Shown: one piece after another, positions 45,385-58,282 of the stretch | How the letters are laid out: every line of letters begins with the position of its first letter | Numbering within the stretch: position 1 is the stretch's first letter | Assembly: GCA_036852015.1 (NCBI GenBank) | Contig: JAANDG010000735.1 | Span: 1-64,000, forward strand | Length of the DNA stretch: 64,000 nucleotides | Direction: 5' to 3' | From: Pelodera strongyloides | Taxonomy: Eukaryota > Nematoda > Chromadorea > Rhabditida > Rhabditidae | The notes under the pieces: generated by a model | The model's input: the letters and a program-made list of their open reading frames with translations, nothing else | What the model was told of the DNA's origin: nothing | The model's database searches: none | Made by a program: the position numbers and the translations under genes

Positions 45385-48300
45385 ATGGCGTTCCTCGAAA
45401 ATCGAGGCCCACTTCGGTCCCAAAACGGGCCCACCATGGTGTCCCAGAAGGTGGCGGGTGGAACATTTTGGCCCCATAACAAACCAGTGGATGGCACCCT
45501 AAACTACTATTGGTCGACCATTTCGAATCCTAATCCATACAAAACTTCTGCGACAACAGAGAACATTTATATTCAAAAACCATCGGTGCAACAGAAGTAC
45601 AGCAATACACTGCAACAAGGGCAGCGGCGGCAAGTTCAGCCCTTTCCATTGCAACTGCCCAATTCGACCCCGACCATGCAACCTCGTGGACTGCCTAGGC
45701 AGAGTAGTCCAGCAGGAGTATATCAGAATGTGCCCCGGCCAAGACCTCACGGACAACTGTCTCGGGATACCTTCCCCCAACCTCCGTATGGACCGAAAGC
45801 GGTGGTATCCACACGAGACACCCTGGAGAATGGTTACGCGGGCGGTAGGCCTAATGGTATGAACTCATCGAATGGTGCCCCAACTCTGAACAGACAACAA
45901 CAGAGGCAGAGTAATGATTCTGTTGCAACAAATGGGAGACTGATCCGAACTGAACCAGTTGTCAATGGAAATGGAAAGAATAATGGGAACGGCCTGCCTC
46001 ATAGGAGCAATGGCTCGCCATCGTCGGCGCTCAAACAACCTCTTATTTGGAGCACATCGACTGATCAGACGATCACACAAATCAGACAGGCAACACCACC
46101 TAGGTTTACACCAGGTTTGTGTTTTCCTTGTTCCTTCTTACTCAACTCAATTCGTAGAACTATTTGATGCCAGGAATTCGTAGTGGATGTATCGAGTTAC
46201 GAGAAGTGGCACCTTTAACTCATCTTAATAGCTTCCGGAGATGGTCTCTACCAATCCGGTGGCGATTTGTGTGTGCCTTTAGGCATCAATTTTCGCCCGG
46301 GTGGAATCTTTTTCCAACTGAAAACTGGGAGGGAGGGGTGCGCCTCTCTTTACTTGAGTTAATGTTTGTCGTGTTGCCCTCGTTTGAAAGCAGATGTGCA
46401 GAAAAGAAAAGAAGAGTTGACATTTTGGAGTGAACGTCCAATAGCTTTCTCATTTTTGCGCAAATATTTGTTCAAATTTGAACGCAGGTTGTCTGGGGTA
46501 GCAGCGCCGGACGTTTACTAGTACCCAGTTGATTTTCGGGAGCCGAGTACACATAGAAAGAAAAGTATGGGAGATTTTTGATAAATGGTAGGTACATTGG
46601 GGACCTTGTTGTTCTTAAAAGCTTTAATTTATAGCTCGCTGTTATCCTAACCTTATCGTTGTCTTTTTTTCAGAAAAGGCTCGTTTGAATCAATCACGAA
46701 AGCCTCGATGGGGACGTCTGATGCAGTCATTCTGTTGTTGTATGGCACCACAACAGGATATAGGTGAGATTTTATTTATTTATGTTTATGGACTTAATTG
46801 TGTGACACATTAGGGTCCTCGAGTCAACCTTTGCGTTTCATTGTTTTATGCCGGTTTATTACTCAGCGCCCTTTTGCTGATTCGTAGTATGTGTTTGATA
46901 CACACTTTTTTCCTTTCTTGTAAAAATCTTTCATTATGGTTTGAGTACAACGATAATGTAAATGACTTATAGTGCGAATAAATCTGACCTGTGTGTGTAC
47001 CCTTTATTTCTTAACACGTCGTTTATTTAGAACCAGTAAAGGTCGCGGGTGGCCCTCCAATGGGTTCGTCTATAAGTCTGCACGCGGCACAACCACAACC
47101 CCAGCCCACACCCCCACCCCTCGATCCGGGACGGCTGATCACACAGGTAATGATTTGAAATATGATATAGATTATGTGATTGTACAGCGTACCCGTACAA
47201 TATAGAATGTGACTGACCTACGTGGTTGAATGGGTGCTCCCACCTGTAGCTGATCTTTACCATGCATGAAATGACAGACGTTTTTTTTATGTATTATGTT
47301 TAATATATGGTTGACGTTCAGAAAAACGCATAGAAAACGACCCTAAGTGTCTTTTGTTGAGTACTGCAGATATACGGATTGACGGATTTTGTTGAGCTAC
47401 CAGTGATGGGCTTATGTGCAAGTAACCATCGTTTTGATTCTTAACCGATTCCTTTTCAGGTGAATAAAGATGGTACTACGACGACGGCTCCCCCAGAACC
47501 ACAACAAACTGTATTGAAAGATGACGGAAAAGTAAGTTTTATCGATTTTCTGATCTTTGATCTATTGATTAGTGATTATTGATTTATTGATTACTAGGTG
47601 ATGATCAAGGCACGGTAAGGTTCAATGCAATTAGTGCGTTTTCCCGAATGTTGTAAATATAGCTGTATTTGACGTTTTATCATTGCTTATCGATATGTTT
47701 CACTGGATTTTTAACTACCAGGTTGTAGGCGAAGGTTGTTGAAAGGTTTCATGTTCAGTATGAGTATGAGTATGACAGTGATTTTTGATAAAATTGAAAA
47801 GTGACTTTGTAGCTATTGACGAACGGAAGTGCAGCGTTGAATGGATACAATCAAAATGAATTGCAATCGATCATCGAGCCAGCTAGGGTTGGTTATTATT
47901 ACTGTAATTTGTGGAGTTGGGGATACCGTAGTACCGTTTGGAAACGGTTTTGTGGGTACCTACAGTAACCTTAGTTAATCTTGTTATTGTTGCAAACCAC
48001 TTATGTGGTATCTCCACCTTGTCTTTTTTTTGCGTGTGTGCTTGGATTTTTGTGGCTAGGTATGTATGTTGTTTCGTTGTTTGTTTGTACGACCACAACT
48101 GATGTGGCCATGAGGAACTGAGGAACAATATAATTGATCTTCCGGAGGTACGGTAAGTATTTTGGAAATTTCGAAGGAACTTATGAATTTATGTACGACC
48201 ACAACTGCTGTGCCCTGACGAAGTGAGGAACAATATTATTGTTCTTCTTACGGTAAGTATTTGGATTCGAAAGTCAAGAATTAGCCGACCAGTGAGTGTA

Positions 48301-51300
48301 CTGTATAAACTGAGGATGTCTATCCATCGGTTGCTGAACCTGAACTATTTGCTAAAAAAATGGTTCTGTTTCTTTTGTTCCGAACCTTGACTGAATCTTT
48401 GCGAATGCCTTCCCATTTAATCTTGTAAGATCTGGGATTGTTCTTTTTTCAAGAAGATATACTGCTGATTCAATCCTGTGAAAACAACGAATTGTAATGC
48501 AAACTTCGATGTGGCTGTGCTTGACTAATGTGTTAACTATGAGTTGGTATGAGGTTCTGACTCACAACTCTGAAAGTGCACCTATTTATGAATAGGAGAG
48601 GTGAGAGATGACCGAGAAAGAGAGTGTGACCTCGTCTTGGGTTTCATCCAGCTCTCTTTTTCTTCGGAGATGATCCAATCATTCTCTCTCTTTCTCTCTT
48701 TCATCACCCTTTTGCCAGACATCCCATTCACATTCCTCCCGTGACCTTATCCTCCCGGGGCAAGGATCTCAAACATTTATTCAATCATTCCTTCTTTTTG
48801 ATTTCCTATGATTTGGCGGATATCGGACTACTTGCGTATTCAGAATGATTTTGAAGTTTGTAGCCTGCGAAAATGGTCAGTTTGTTGTTTTGATTACTGT
48901 AGGAAGTTGGTTGTTACACTACAGAATTATTGGTTAGGTATTACGGTATGCTTAGGTTCATACAGTGTAGTTAGGGTATGGGTATAGGATTTTTGCAGAG
49001 TCAGAGTCTCCTGAGTTCCCCTTCTTAATATTTGTTTCGGTATAGTATTCTTGGAGTTTTGGCCAGTCAAAGCCTGTCTCTCATTGCTTGTCATACCATA
49101 GCAAAGTCTGAACTTTGTATTTTTGAATTCTGGGAATATCTCTAGTTCTCAAGAAAAAATATGTCTTTTCCGACATTGTCCTGTAAATTTTGCATTACGT
49201 GAGGCACGGGCGCGGCTGTTCATTTCTTAAAGAAGGGTTCAACTCAATAGAGTTTGGGATGTTATTTCTCTTGTAGAAGCATGTCACTTCATAGAGCAAA
49301 TTGATTGATGACATTTTGTAGAAAGTGGAAAAAATTTGTAGGGATTGATGTAGCTTATGGGGAAGTTTTGGAAATTAATGTAGATAACGTTGTGTGGTAA
49401 TATGCAGCTGTTAGGCATTGCTAGTTGTGTATCATGAAAAAAGATCATATATATAGAGATTGATGGAATTTACGGAGTAATTTTGAAAAGGGTGGTGTGA
49501 CAAAGTGTGTGATGTTTGTAAGTTTGTATCTCGGTTACGCGCAGCTCCTCTAGGGTTTTGGCGTTTGGGGCACTAGTTGTCTGTTATTGGTAGGAGATTT
49601 GTCCTAAACTTCATAAATTGTCATAAAACGATCTATTTTCCCCAGTCGTTTTCCTATGTTTGCTTTTGTCCGTATGCCGCACGCGCATAAAAATGACGAC
49701 GTTGTTTTTTCTAGCGCCCACCCGCGCGCGTTTAGCATTTGGCTTTTCCCGGATATAGCGTATGCACACGCGCGCACTAATCGATAAAAAAATTAATCGG
49801 TATTGTTAGTTAATTTTCTTCAATGTATCTACAATTCATAAATGAATGAAATAATAGTAGGGTCTAGGGACCACTAGTGTTGCTAATTTTGAGACTTTTC
49901 TATTCCATATTTTTGTTTTCCACGCTTTCCTTATCAAGTGACCATTTTGGTCTGTTATCACTGATAATACATAATATTTTTCACTTTCATTACGGTGTCT
50001 GCAAGTCTACTCCAAGCCTAAAAGCTTAATAATAATTTTTCTTTCTAAAGCCGTATTGTACCTACATTGGGAAATTTGCATATGATACGAATTTCCTATG
50101 TATTCTTCCGGCACCAAATTAACTAGGATACATAATAAAATGCGCTATTCGTATCATATGCAAATTTTCCAAAGTAGGTACAATACGGCTTAATATCTCG
50201 TTCCCTTTCCCTTGATGGGATTTGAGATTTGAGATTTTTTAGATTAAATGCTAGATTTGTATAATGTTAGAGTTTATAGCTTCCTTTTTTCATGAGAACG
50301 AGAACAAAAAATATCAAAACTCTGGGTTTTTCATTTTGCACTGTTTCTTAACGCAGTCGATGATCGCTTTCCGATTTTATTGTTTTTCGCAAAAGCGCCC
50401 TCTTTCTATCTTTTTATTCTTTTCGATTCCTTTTTATTCCTTTGATTATGACCCCGTGAAGGGTCGTCGAATGGCCCTTTTTTATTGGAAATCAATCCAA
50501 ACGGACCATTTGAACATATTGCTTTTGGGATGCGGAACACTTTTGAAGAATACTTTCTTTGTCCTAATATCATCCTAGTACTGTACTATTTTTATGGGGA
50601 TGGAATGTAGAAATAGGACAGGGGAGTACAATTTGTAGTTTGTAGCTAAAGACGATCTGCCGTTGAGATTTTGTACTTTATAGCCTAGGATATTGCTTTC
50701 TCACCTGTTTGAAAAAGTGTAGTGGTTTATTTGGTTAACTTTGGGTTTATTATCCATAGTTTGGTTTGAATAGTTTGTTTTATTTAGTTTATTTGGTTAT
50801 TTGGTAGTGGTTAACTGAAACCCCCTTTGACCTGCGCTATACAAAACGTGTCAAAAATGCCAATTAAAATGGTTTCATTGTTATAGAAATAGATTGTGAG
50901 CACGGGTTGACGCTTTTGTATGTAATAACGGCTCTATTTTTTTGTTAAAATGTTCTGTAGATCCATCAATAGCGTTTGATAAACGGTTGAGTGATACGTA
51001 GTGTGGTAGGTGTTGGTAGTACGTTTAGTACGTTTCCATGTCATTCTGAGTGTTTAGTTTGACTTAGGTTAGTTTAGTTTACTAAACGATGAGTAGGTAT
51101 TTAGTTTCGAGGGGGCGATCTCCCGCGTTCGGTTAGTTTTGTTAACGGTAAACCCCAATTTTCATCAATTCCCCCTCGTTTTCTTTGTTTGTTAGCAAAT
51201 AGTTGTCTGCCATTGTGTGCCGACACAGCAATTTCATATTCGTTTTCTTTTTTCTTTTCTATTTGTACTTCTCTATTCAGAAAACCCCTTTTCCTCTTTC

Positions 51301-51561
51301 CATTACTCCTATATATTTGTTCCGCTTTAAATCGGACGTGTTGCCAAAGAGTTTGCAACAATTGATTATTAATTTTTTTTCTATAAAAATGTCGATACTG
51401 TCCATAAATTCTTTCATTCTTAAATCGTACGTAGTACGTATGTATGTACGTAGTATATTTTTACTTCCTTATCGAGTCCGACCGAACTTATTAAACTTGG
51501 GGCTTGTAGTAACTGAGAGAGTATTATAGAGTATGGAGCGAACTAGGAATGGAGAGAACTA

Positions 51562-51592
<31 letters not shown>

Positions 51593-54500
51593 GAGGAGAA
51601 AGAAAGAGCATAAGAGAACACCTTGCCTAAGTGTGAAAACGACTGAAGGCCTGCGGGACTGGTTTTTCCTAACAACGAACGGTTACATTACTGTCCCCAA
51701 AGACAAGAACTAATTGTGATGTTCAGTAGTAATAACTTGATTTAACTGACTAAATCAGCTTTTTGTCTTCCGTTTTCTTAGGTGCAATGTGCGAGGTTTA
51801 TCTTATTAAAGTAACCCTTTCAATTTAAACCGCGTATCTTAATAAGCTACAAGTGTTTCATGTCCAGTTATAAGTTGTACGCGTATGCGCCGTAGAATGA
51901 CTAAGAATGGTCGTTTGTGGATTTTAAGGAGAGATTTTTTTTTATCTCGTGGCGAGATCTCCATCTTTAGCTAGTGCCATTGCCGTGTGTACCCCGGTTT
52001 TAATGTAAGGAGCTTGTCGTCATCTCTCTTCCAATTTAATTGCAATGGAATGATTTTTGACTGCCAAATATGGCTTGTACGTTACGTAAGGATACTGTAC
52101 GTTACGTAAGGTCATTTCCACTGTGTTTCTTTGTTAATGATGTGCCAATTGCCAAATATGTCTCCCTATTTTTTTTTGGGGCATAACCGGACCAGTATTC
52201 TCACACTTATAAATTCCAAATATTTTTTTAGTCTAAGGACTGTGTGGCCATAGAAAAACAGAGTGATTCAGGGGACGATATAGTTCCTGTTACTAAAGGT
52301 TTCAGTAGTATAAGCTATTTTTACCTACCCAAATTACCGTTACCCCAAGGTTGGCTAAGGTTAAGGTTATGTTAGATTAATGGGGTAACGGTAACCCCAA
52401 TAAATTCCTACCTCATTTGTTGGATACTGTAGTGGATGTGTAACTGAAGCAATTGTAATCTGTCTCTTGTCTTTGAACCTTATGTTCAACATCATTTGGT
52501 TCTTCACAAGTTCCTGCTCTGTCAAACGGAATCCCATTCTTTGATGTATTACTTTGTTACCTCCACTATCTCGTCCCCTGAATCACTCTGTTTTTCTCCT
52601 AGCTCTCTTCTTATCCGCTGACTATCTCTGATCTCTCTGTATTTTCTTCTCTGAACCCTCTTCCGTGAGGAGCACGTCAAGCTATCAAGCAACAGCTGTT
52701 CGCGTCTTTTGTGATTGTTTTCTGACGACGACACTTCCGGTGCTGTCTCTCTTTCTCTGTGTCTCGAAGGTTAAATCGTCTCTAACCTGAAAACTCTCTC
52801 CATCACTCCGCTTTTCACGTGATCCCTCTGCAGCTTCATTGCCCTGTGGCACTGTTTTTCGACGCAACAGATATTGATTGATCAATTATCTGTTACTCTT
52901 TATTGTCGGCGTCTCTGATAGGTGACGTGCTCTTCTGGATCTCTCGCTTCCCTTTCCTGTATTTCCTCTCCACTCTCTAGACACGTAACTCGCTGGGAGC
53001 TACAGTTCCACCAACTGGTGTCTGCTCTGGGAGCTTTTAGTTCCCAACTTCCCCCAATCGAGCGACTTATTCGATTATCGATCGATTATTTGAATATTCC
53101 TTAAACTACTGTATATATACGTCATAGAGATGATGTGCAGTGTTGCGCCCCCACAAATGGCTATCCCATTTGGCAGACCGCCAACATTCTGCACTCCGCG
53201 GAATGTAGCATGGGGTGGTCCTAGCACGATCTACCGAAGGCGGCAGACCAGGGATTCAGAATCTCGCTCGCTGTCGCCCTACCCTTATTCCTACAGTATG
53301 AGCCAGTCGATGGATTCTTCGATGATGGCGTCCCAAACGACGTCCCGGGAAGGTCCAGAAGACGCCCGGGACCGTTCGCCCACCCCAGTAACCCTTCCTG
53401 CTCCTCCCGAGCCTCGCTTAACTACTCCCTCTCTAGAGTTTTCTATAGTTAACCTGTTCGCCCTCACTCCCACCTATGCCGTTGGTGGAAATAAATGTTG
53501 TTACTCTGACTCTCCGCCCTCTACTTCTGATTCTGAATCCTCTGGGGACTCTGACTCTGACATAGTTAATAATACAAATTCGTATGGATTAAGCATAGAC
53601 AATGAGCTATCAGCTGGTAACCTTGGTAGTGGGCTCCCGGGACCCGCTCCCCTTGTTCTCTGTTCTGATACCGTACTCGATGATGCTCTAGAGTCGGCAC
53701 ACGCCCACCATACAATCTACTGTATCCCGGTGTGCGAGGCGCGAATCGCGGCCGTTTGGATTACGATAAAGATGCGGGTTGTGAGAGTGCCGGAAGTACT
53801 ACCACCTATCGTTCCGCTCCTCCCGCCGCGGAGACGGAGACGCCCGCTAGCTCTCCGGGTACCGCCGGTAACCTTCCTCGAGGAGTTTGAGGGTGTGCGA
53901 GACCCGAGCGTTTACATCGCCAACTTGGTAATTGCACCCGGGCGCACCCCTTCGTTGGACGAGATCATGAGAATGGGACTGATTGGCAGGAGGAAAAAGG
54001 TTTGTAGTTTGTATTCTGTCTGTGTTTATTTGTAGTTTGTACCTGTGTATTTTGTCCACTATCTTTACAGGTAAGAATAAGAGCTTATTGGTGTTTGTCT
54101 TTGTCGCATGTATTTTTTCAATTCTGTCCTTCGTTGAATATGAATGGTTTTCGTTTTGAAGATTTACGATTTACTCCACAGAGTACATGGAGAGAAAAAG
54201 TGTGGTTCAAAAAGAGAGAGAGAGAGAAAGAGAGAGCGAGAGTTAACAGGAGAGGGAGACAGAGACAGATTGAGAGTTAACAGGAGAGGGAGACAGAGAC
54301 AGAGTGAGAGATAAGAGTAGAGGGAGACAGAGACAGAGACAGATTGAGAGATAAGAGTAGAGGGAGACGGAGACAGATTGAGAGATAAGAGTAGAGGGGG
54401 TCAGAGACAGGGTCGAGCCTGAGAGAGAAATAAATTCTAATTCTTCTTATTTCAGCCGCAAGAAAAGTTGCTTCTGCCACCACTTCGCAATCAGGATCTG

Positions 54501-56129
54501 GGCAAAAAGTGTCTGATTATCGATCTCGATGAGACACTCGTACACTCTTCATTCAAGGTATTGTTGATTTATTTTAATTCGTTGGTTATTATGGGGATAT
54601 TGATTGATTCGAGTTGTCCATCCCATCGAATCAATAGCATTACGTTAAGTATTGGGTACGTGTATATGGGTGTGTATTATCTCGCTTCAACAGATAAGTC
54701 GTAGACGAGGACGAGGTCTTGTTACCGAATGTAGCAATGCTTTCTATTTTCTATATAAACCACTGGTGCTCACTGTGGTGCTCACTCACTTGTTACTACA
54801 TAGAGCATAAGTTGAGTCGTCATCCATATGCCCTATTTTTTCCAGCCCGTTTCAAATCCCGACTTTGTGATTCCTGTCGAAATTGACGGAGTTGTACATC
54901 AGGTTTGTCTTTTTCATAAACTTTTATTTTGATCATCTTTTGGTACTTTCTGAAGATTGGAGACTTTACCGTATCAGTTGGCGCTAAAACTTCTAACCTG
55001 TATATATTTACAGGTGTACGTGTTGAAACGGCCGTTTGTCGATGAGTTCCTGGCACACGTGGGCAGCAAGTACGAATGTGTACTCTTTACGGCCAGTCTT
55101 GCCAAGGTATTGATTGAGTATTGATTTTCTGGTTATCGATCGAGGTATTACGTTTATCGTGGTTTGGTTCGTTGGCACAAATCAACGTTGCGGAAACATA
55201 CGCATGAAGTAACTAGACTAGGACACATAAAGTAAATGGACAAGTTCGTCACAAAAGTTACGAAACGCTACTGTGTATATGTTGCTGATATTGTATTTGT
55301 TACAGTATGCTCACCCTGTCGCTGACCTACTGGATAAGCGTGGCGTGTTCCGAGCGCGACTCTTCAGAGAAGCCTGTGTGTTCCACAAGGGAAATTATGT
55401 AAAGGTATGTGATTTTCGTGTTTGAACGAATTAACGGACCACGTTACAATTCGGAGTGTTCTTTGAATTGTACTGTCATCACTGTACGGTCAGGTTATGA
55501 ATATGTTATGAATATGAATATGAATATACAGTAATCTTATCGCTGCAGGACCTGGCTCGATTGGGACGAGATCTCAACAAGGTACTCATAATGGACAACT
55601 CGCCCGCCAGTTATGCCTTCCATCCGGAGAATGCGGTCGGTTTGCACTTCCTTTTTTATATTTGAGGACCTTTCTTATTGTTAGGTATAATTTTTGGTTT
55701 GATTGTGTGAGAAAGTGGGTCTGTGAGTCTGTGACCAGTATGTAATTATCCCCATATATACCAATATACCAAACGAAGGTCTGGAATTTCTCTGGACTCG
55801 TTTGTTTCCTGCGGTTGCTGAGTGGGTGCTGTCAACTCATATTTGTGTTGTATTATACCTAAAAAGGAATGGATTTTTTATAATTCATGAATGTGCAGTT
55901 GGCCAGCATTGTTTTCAAAACCATGTGTATATCCCTTTAAAGATTACGATCACAACTCGGATTATGTGTTGTTTTGTAGATCGCCGTGCAGACGTGGTTT
56001 GATGACCCTCATGATGTAGAACTGCTGGACCTTCTCCCCCTTTTGGATAAATTAGCAGAAGTGGATTCGGTATACTCAGTTCTACGACAAAGTGAGAGCC
56101 CCGAGCCCAATGACCGTAGTCATTCATAG
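45385..56129 (+). CDS. scpl-1: CTD small phosphatase-like protein (SCP/FCP1 family, HAD superfamily)
   Basis: Twelve exons: 45385-46114, 46674-46763, 47031-47146, 47460-47531, 52232-52298, 53128-53999, 54456-54557, 54846-54902, 55014-55106, 55306-55404, 55549-55635, 55980-56129. All joins keep phase (844 residues). Known SCP enzymes dephosphorylate the RNA polymerase II CTD and other phosphoproteins. The last six exons are the catalytic domain: [19 protein letters not shown] (nucleophile DLDET), [70 protein letters not shown], ending [16 protein letters not shown]. No catalytic residue is missing. The N-terminus is long, Pro/Gln/Asn-rich, then has FCCC (residues near 263), like the Cys cluster of vertebrate SCPs. 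Skipping 52232 and 53128 keeps frame (531 residues). The ATG at 53130 could start a 485-residue form. The start at 45385 has an in-frame stop 12 bases upstream. Confidence 0.93.
48088..48263 (+). repeat. Tandem duplication, 106-base period
   Basis: TACGACCACAACTG...GAGGAACAATAT...ACGGTAAGTATTT occurs at 48088-48164 and again at 48194-48263. Both copies end in a consensus-like splice donor (ACG|GTAAGT). All three frames contain stops, so these are not coding exons. Confidence 0.75.
50049..50189. repeat. Family B variant, 141 bp
   Basis: AGCCGTATTGTACCTAC...GTAGGTACAATACGGCT with inner GGAAATTTGCATATGAT as in family B. TTAA follows at 50190-50193; the left flank is CTAA. In the 4.7-kb phosphatase intron. 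Confidence 0.75.
52253..52278 (+). repeat. Exon segment with an inverted copy 294 bases downstream
   Basis: GAAAAACAGAGTGATTCAGG plus GGACGA inside the 52232-52298 exon is repeated exactly, inverted, at 52572-52597. Similarity extends beyond the 26 identical bases to the end of the exon. Confidence 0.9.
52334..52394. repeat. Hairpin with 14-bp perfect arms
   Basis: TTACCGTTACCCCA (52334-52347) and TGGGGTAACGGTAA (52381-52394), lying between the exon and its inverted copy. Confidence 0.85.
52549..52734 (-). CDS. Minus-strand frame carrying the inverted exon copy
   Basis: Sixty-one-codon frame ending [24 protein letters not shown]. The last 15 residues match [15 protein letters not shown] of the plus-strand exon with two changes. 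An AG (AGCTAG) precedes the copy and a donor-like AAA|GTAATA follows. The remaining sequence is charged and purine-rich. Whether it is transcribed is unknown; it could be a nested antisense gene, an inverted former alternative exon, or a decaying copy. Confidence 0.35.
   Translation of the reverse strand: MSSSENNHKRREQLLLDSLTCSSRKRVQRRKYREIRDSQRIRRELGEKQSDSGDEIVEVTK
54208..54420. repeat. Minisatellite in a phosphatase intron
   Basis: About five copies of a 36-42 base unit, GAGAGATAAGAGTAGAGGGA followed by GACGGAGACAGATT, with a GA tract before it. It ends 35 bases before the acceptor of the first catalytic exon. Confidence 0.85.
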
Positions 56130-58282
56130 TGGGCGGAGTCACACTGATGACGTCATTTGTTGGCACCATTCCAGGTTTTTCGAGTTCAATAGGTACTGTA
56201 ATGAAGTGTACTTGGTTTTCCTCATGACGATGTTTGTAAATGATTCTAATCCAAGGTCGCGAAAATTTTGCTTATATTTCTTTATATATTATCATATTGG
56301 GTAATAATAATAGTAATAATGTTCATTTTCCTGCTACTTTGTTGCTTTGTGTATAACGTCGATATTTCTCTAATTCTCTTCTCCAAAAGTGGCCTTTTTT
56401 CTACTCTTGTGCGGGTTTCTCTCCCTCGTTTCTCGAGTGGAATAAGCACAAAATTTTCGTCATTATTTCATGTTCCCGCCAATTTTTCCGCTTCGATTCG
56501 TCATTTTGTGTTGTTGCGTAGTGATTCTCCCGGTGTGCGTATTGATTAGTTTGTGATTAGAAGTGACCCGTTGATAATATTTTCCGATTAATCCAGATTT
56601 CTAATGATTATGCTAATTATTTAAAATAATAATAATAACATAACATATTAAGATTTTCTAATTGCTAACTGTTTTCTGTCAAAATGCCTGTGCATGGTTG
56701 TTCTCCGGTTTTTGTTGTTATTTACTACTTTTGAACCTAGTCAGAATTTTGTGTCGTCCGGTGACATTAGTTGTTTTCTTTTAGTTTCGTGTACTTTGTA
56801 GCAACTTCTTTTACACTAATTGCTTGGCTCATTAGATAATTAGACTTGCTTGACTCCTTTGCGCACCACCTTCTTCCCTTTTTGTACATAAATAGATCAG
56901 CTAATCTCCTAATCATTTCATTGAGTTAGACGCGGTGTGTACTATACATATATACAGATTGTTTATATTTCTATATATTCACAATGTTGTTATCTGAATT
57001 TGACTGCTCTCTTATACATACACATTTAGTATTCGGTTATCTTTGCCTTGCTTTCTGACTCCGGTGTATATCTATATCTTGTTTGTTAGCCCCTTATAGA
57101 AGATTCGAATTTGTTTTGATGATTTAATGATCCGGTGATACCAATTGCCCTTCGTATGCTAATTTGAGGCACCTGCCACGACTTGACTAATAGGCCAGGT
57201 TTCTGTTTATACAGTAGTAGTTGGATCGACGGGCGTCGCTATTTGATATTACGGTAATATTGTATTTTGTAGCTTGTAGTCTATTCTAAATAGCGCCTAC
57301 CGATCGATTGCCGCCTTACATTATACCGTATTCCGGACTGTGATCATATTGTTATTTCCAAAGCAAGGATCCTTCCCCATTGATATCTTAAATCGTGCCT
57401 TGATATGCCTTTTCTTGATTCACCGTTTACTTGGTGTACTGTGGTTTTGTGGATAGTACCCTATCGTAACCAAGGAAGAGCGTTGATGATATCTCATATA
57501 CATATTTCACCCAAAAGTTGCCAATTGATTATCACTACTTCTGAGTTTGTTCATATTAGAAGTCCTTGTTGGTTAGAATGCACCTTCTTTGAATTGTACG
57601 GCGTACTTTGAAGCTGTTTTGCTTATGAGAAGATTAAATATACACTCTTTGAAGGATTGAAGTACGCTTATATAGATGACAATTGAGTAAAGAGAAGACG
57701 GCGAATTGTTTATTATGGACATTCTGAATAAAGATTTTTTATTATTTTGGAGATTATATTTGTTTGGTACATATGACCGAAACAATATTATATATAATTC
57801 AAGAATCAATTAGTCATAAAGAATACAGAATACGTTTCAAAGCAGCATGCCATATCGCTTTAAACTATTTGCAATGTTCGTGCTTGCACACATTTGTCTT
57901 GTCTATGTCTAAGCTGTGTACGGATTGTGTTTGACAGTGGGAAATCATATTTTCTTACGACCACGAAAGCGAAAATATAACGAACAAGATCCGCTACAAA
58001 AAATTGAAGAAACTTAGTGGTAGGAGTAAGATACCAGGGATCACGTAAATTATGTAGCGAAGTCTTGGCCCGCTACTCGTGGTATCACTTTAATGTAAGC
58101 TGACCAACGCATTGAACCAGCACATTCCACACATATAGAATCTACAACATTGAACGACTTGCAACTCATGTAAGGCACGAAAAACCTGCGTGGGAAAAAA
58201 TGGCCCATTTTTAATCGCGCAGCACCAACAAGAATCATGCACCTCCACATTATTTGCGCGGCGAAACCGGGAGTTTGGGAGA
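56130..58282. other. 3' flank of the phosphatase gene
   Basis: T-rich DNA following the stop codon. AATAAA is present at 57727-57732, far downstream; nearer variants such as AATAAT at 56625 are possible. A family B end fragment is at 57836-57859. A 79-codon minus-strand frame at 58050-58289 has no recognised features. Confidence 0.5.
57836..57859. repeat. Family B end fragment
   Basis: CATGCCATATCGCT followed by TTAA (57860-57863). Confidence 0.4.

Larger units (their letters stand above)
47532..52231. other. 4.7-kb intron of the phosphatase gene
   Basis: T-rich intron with a tandem duplication at 48088-48263, a family B variant at 50049-50189 and a GA tract at 51563-51589. No secure exon was found inside. 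Confidence 0.7.
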
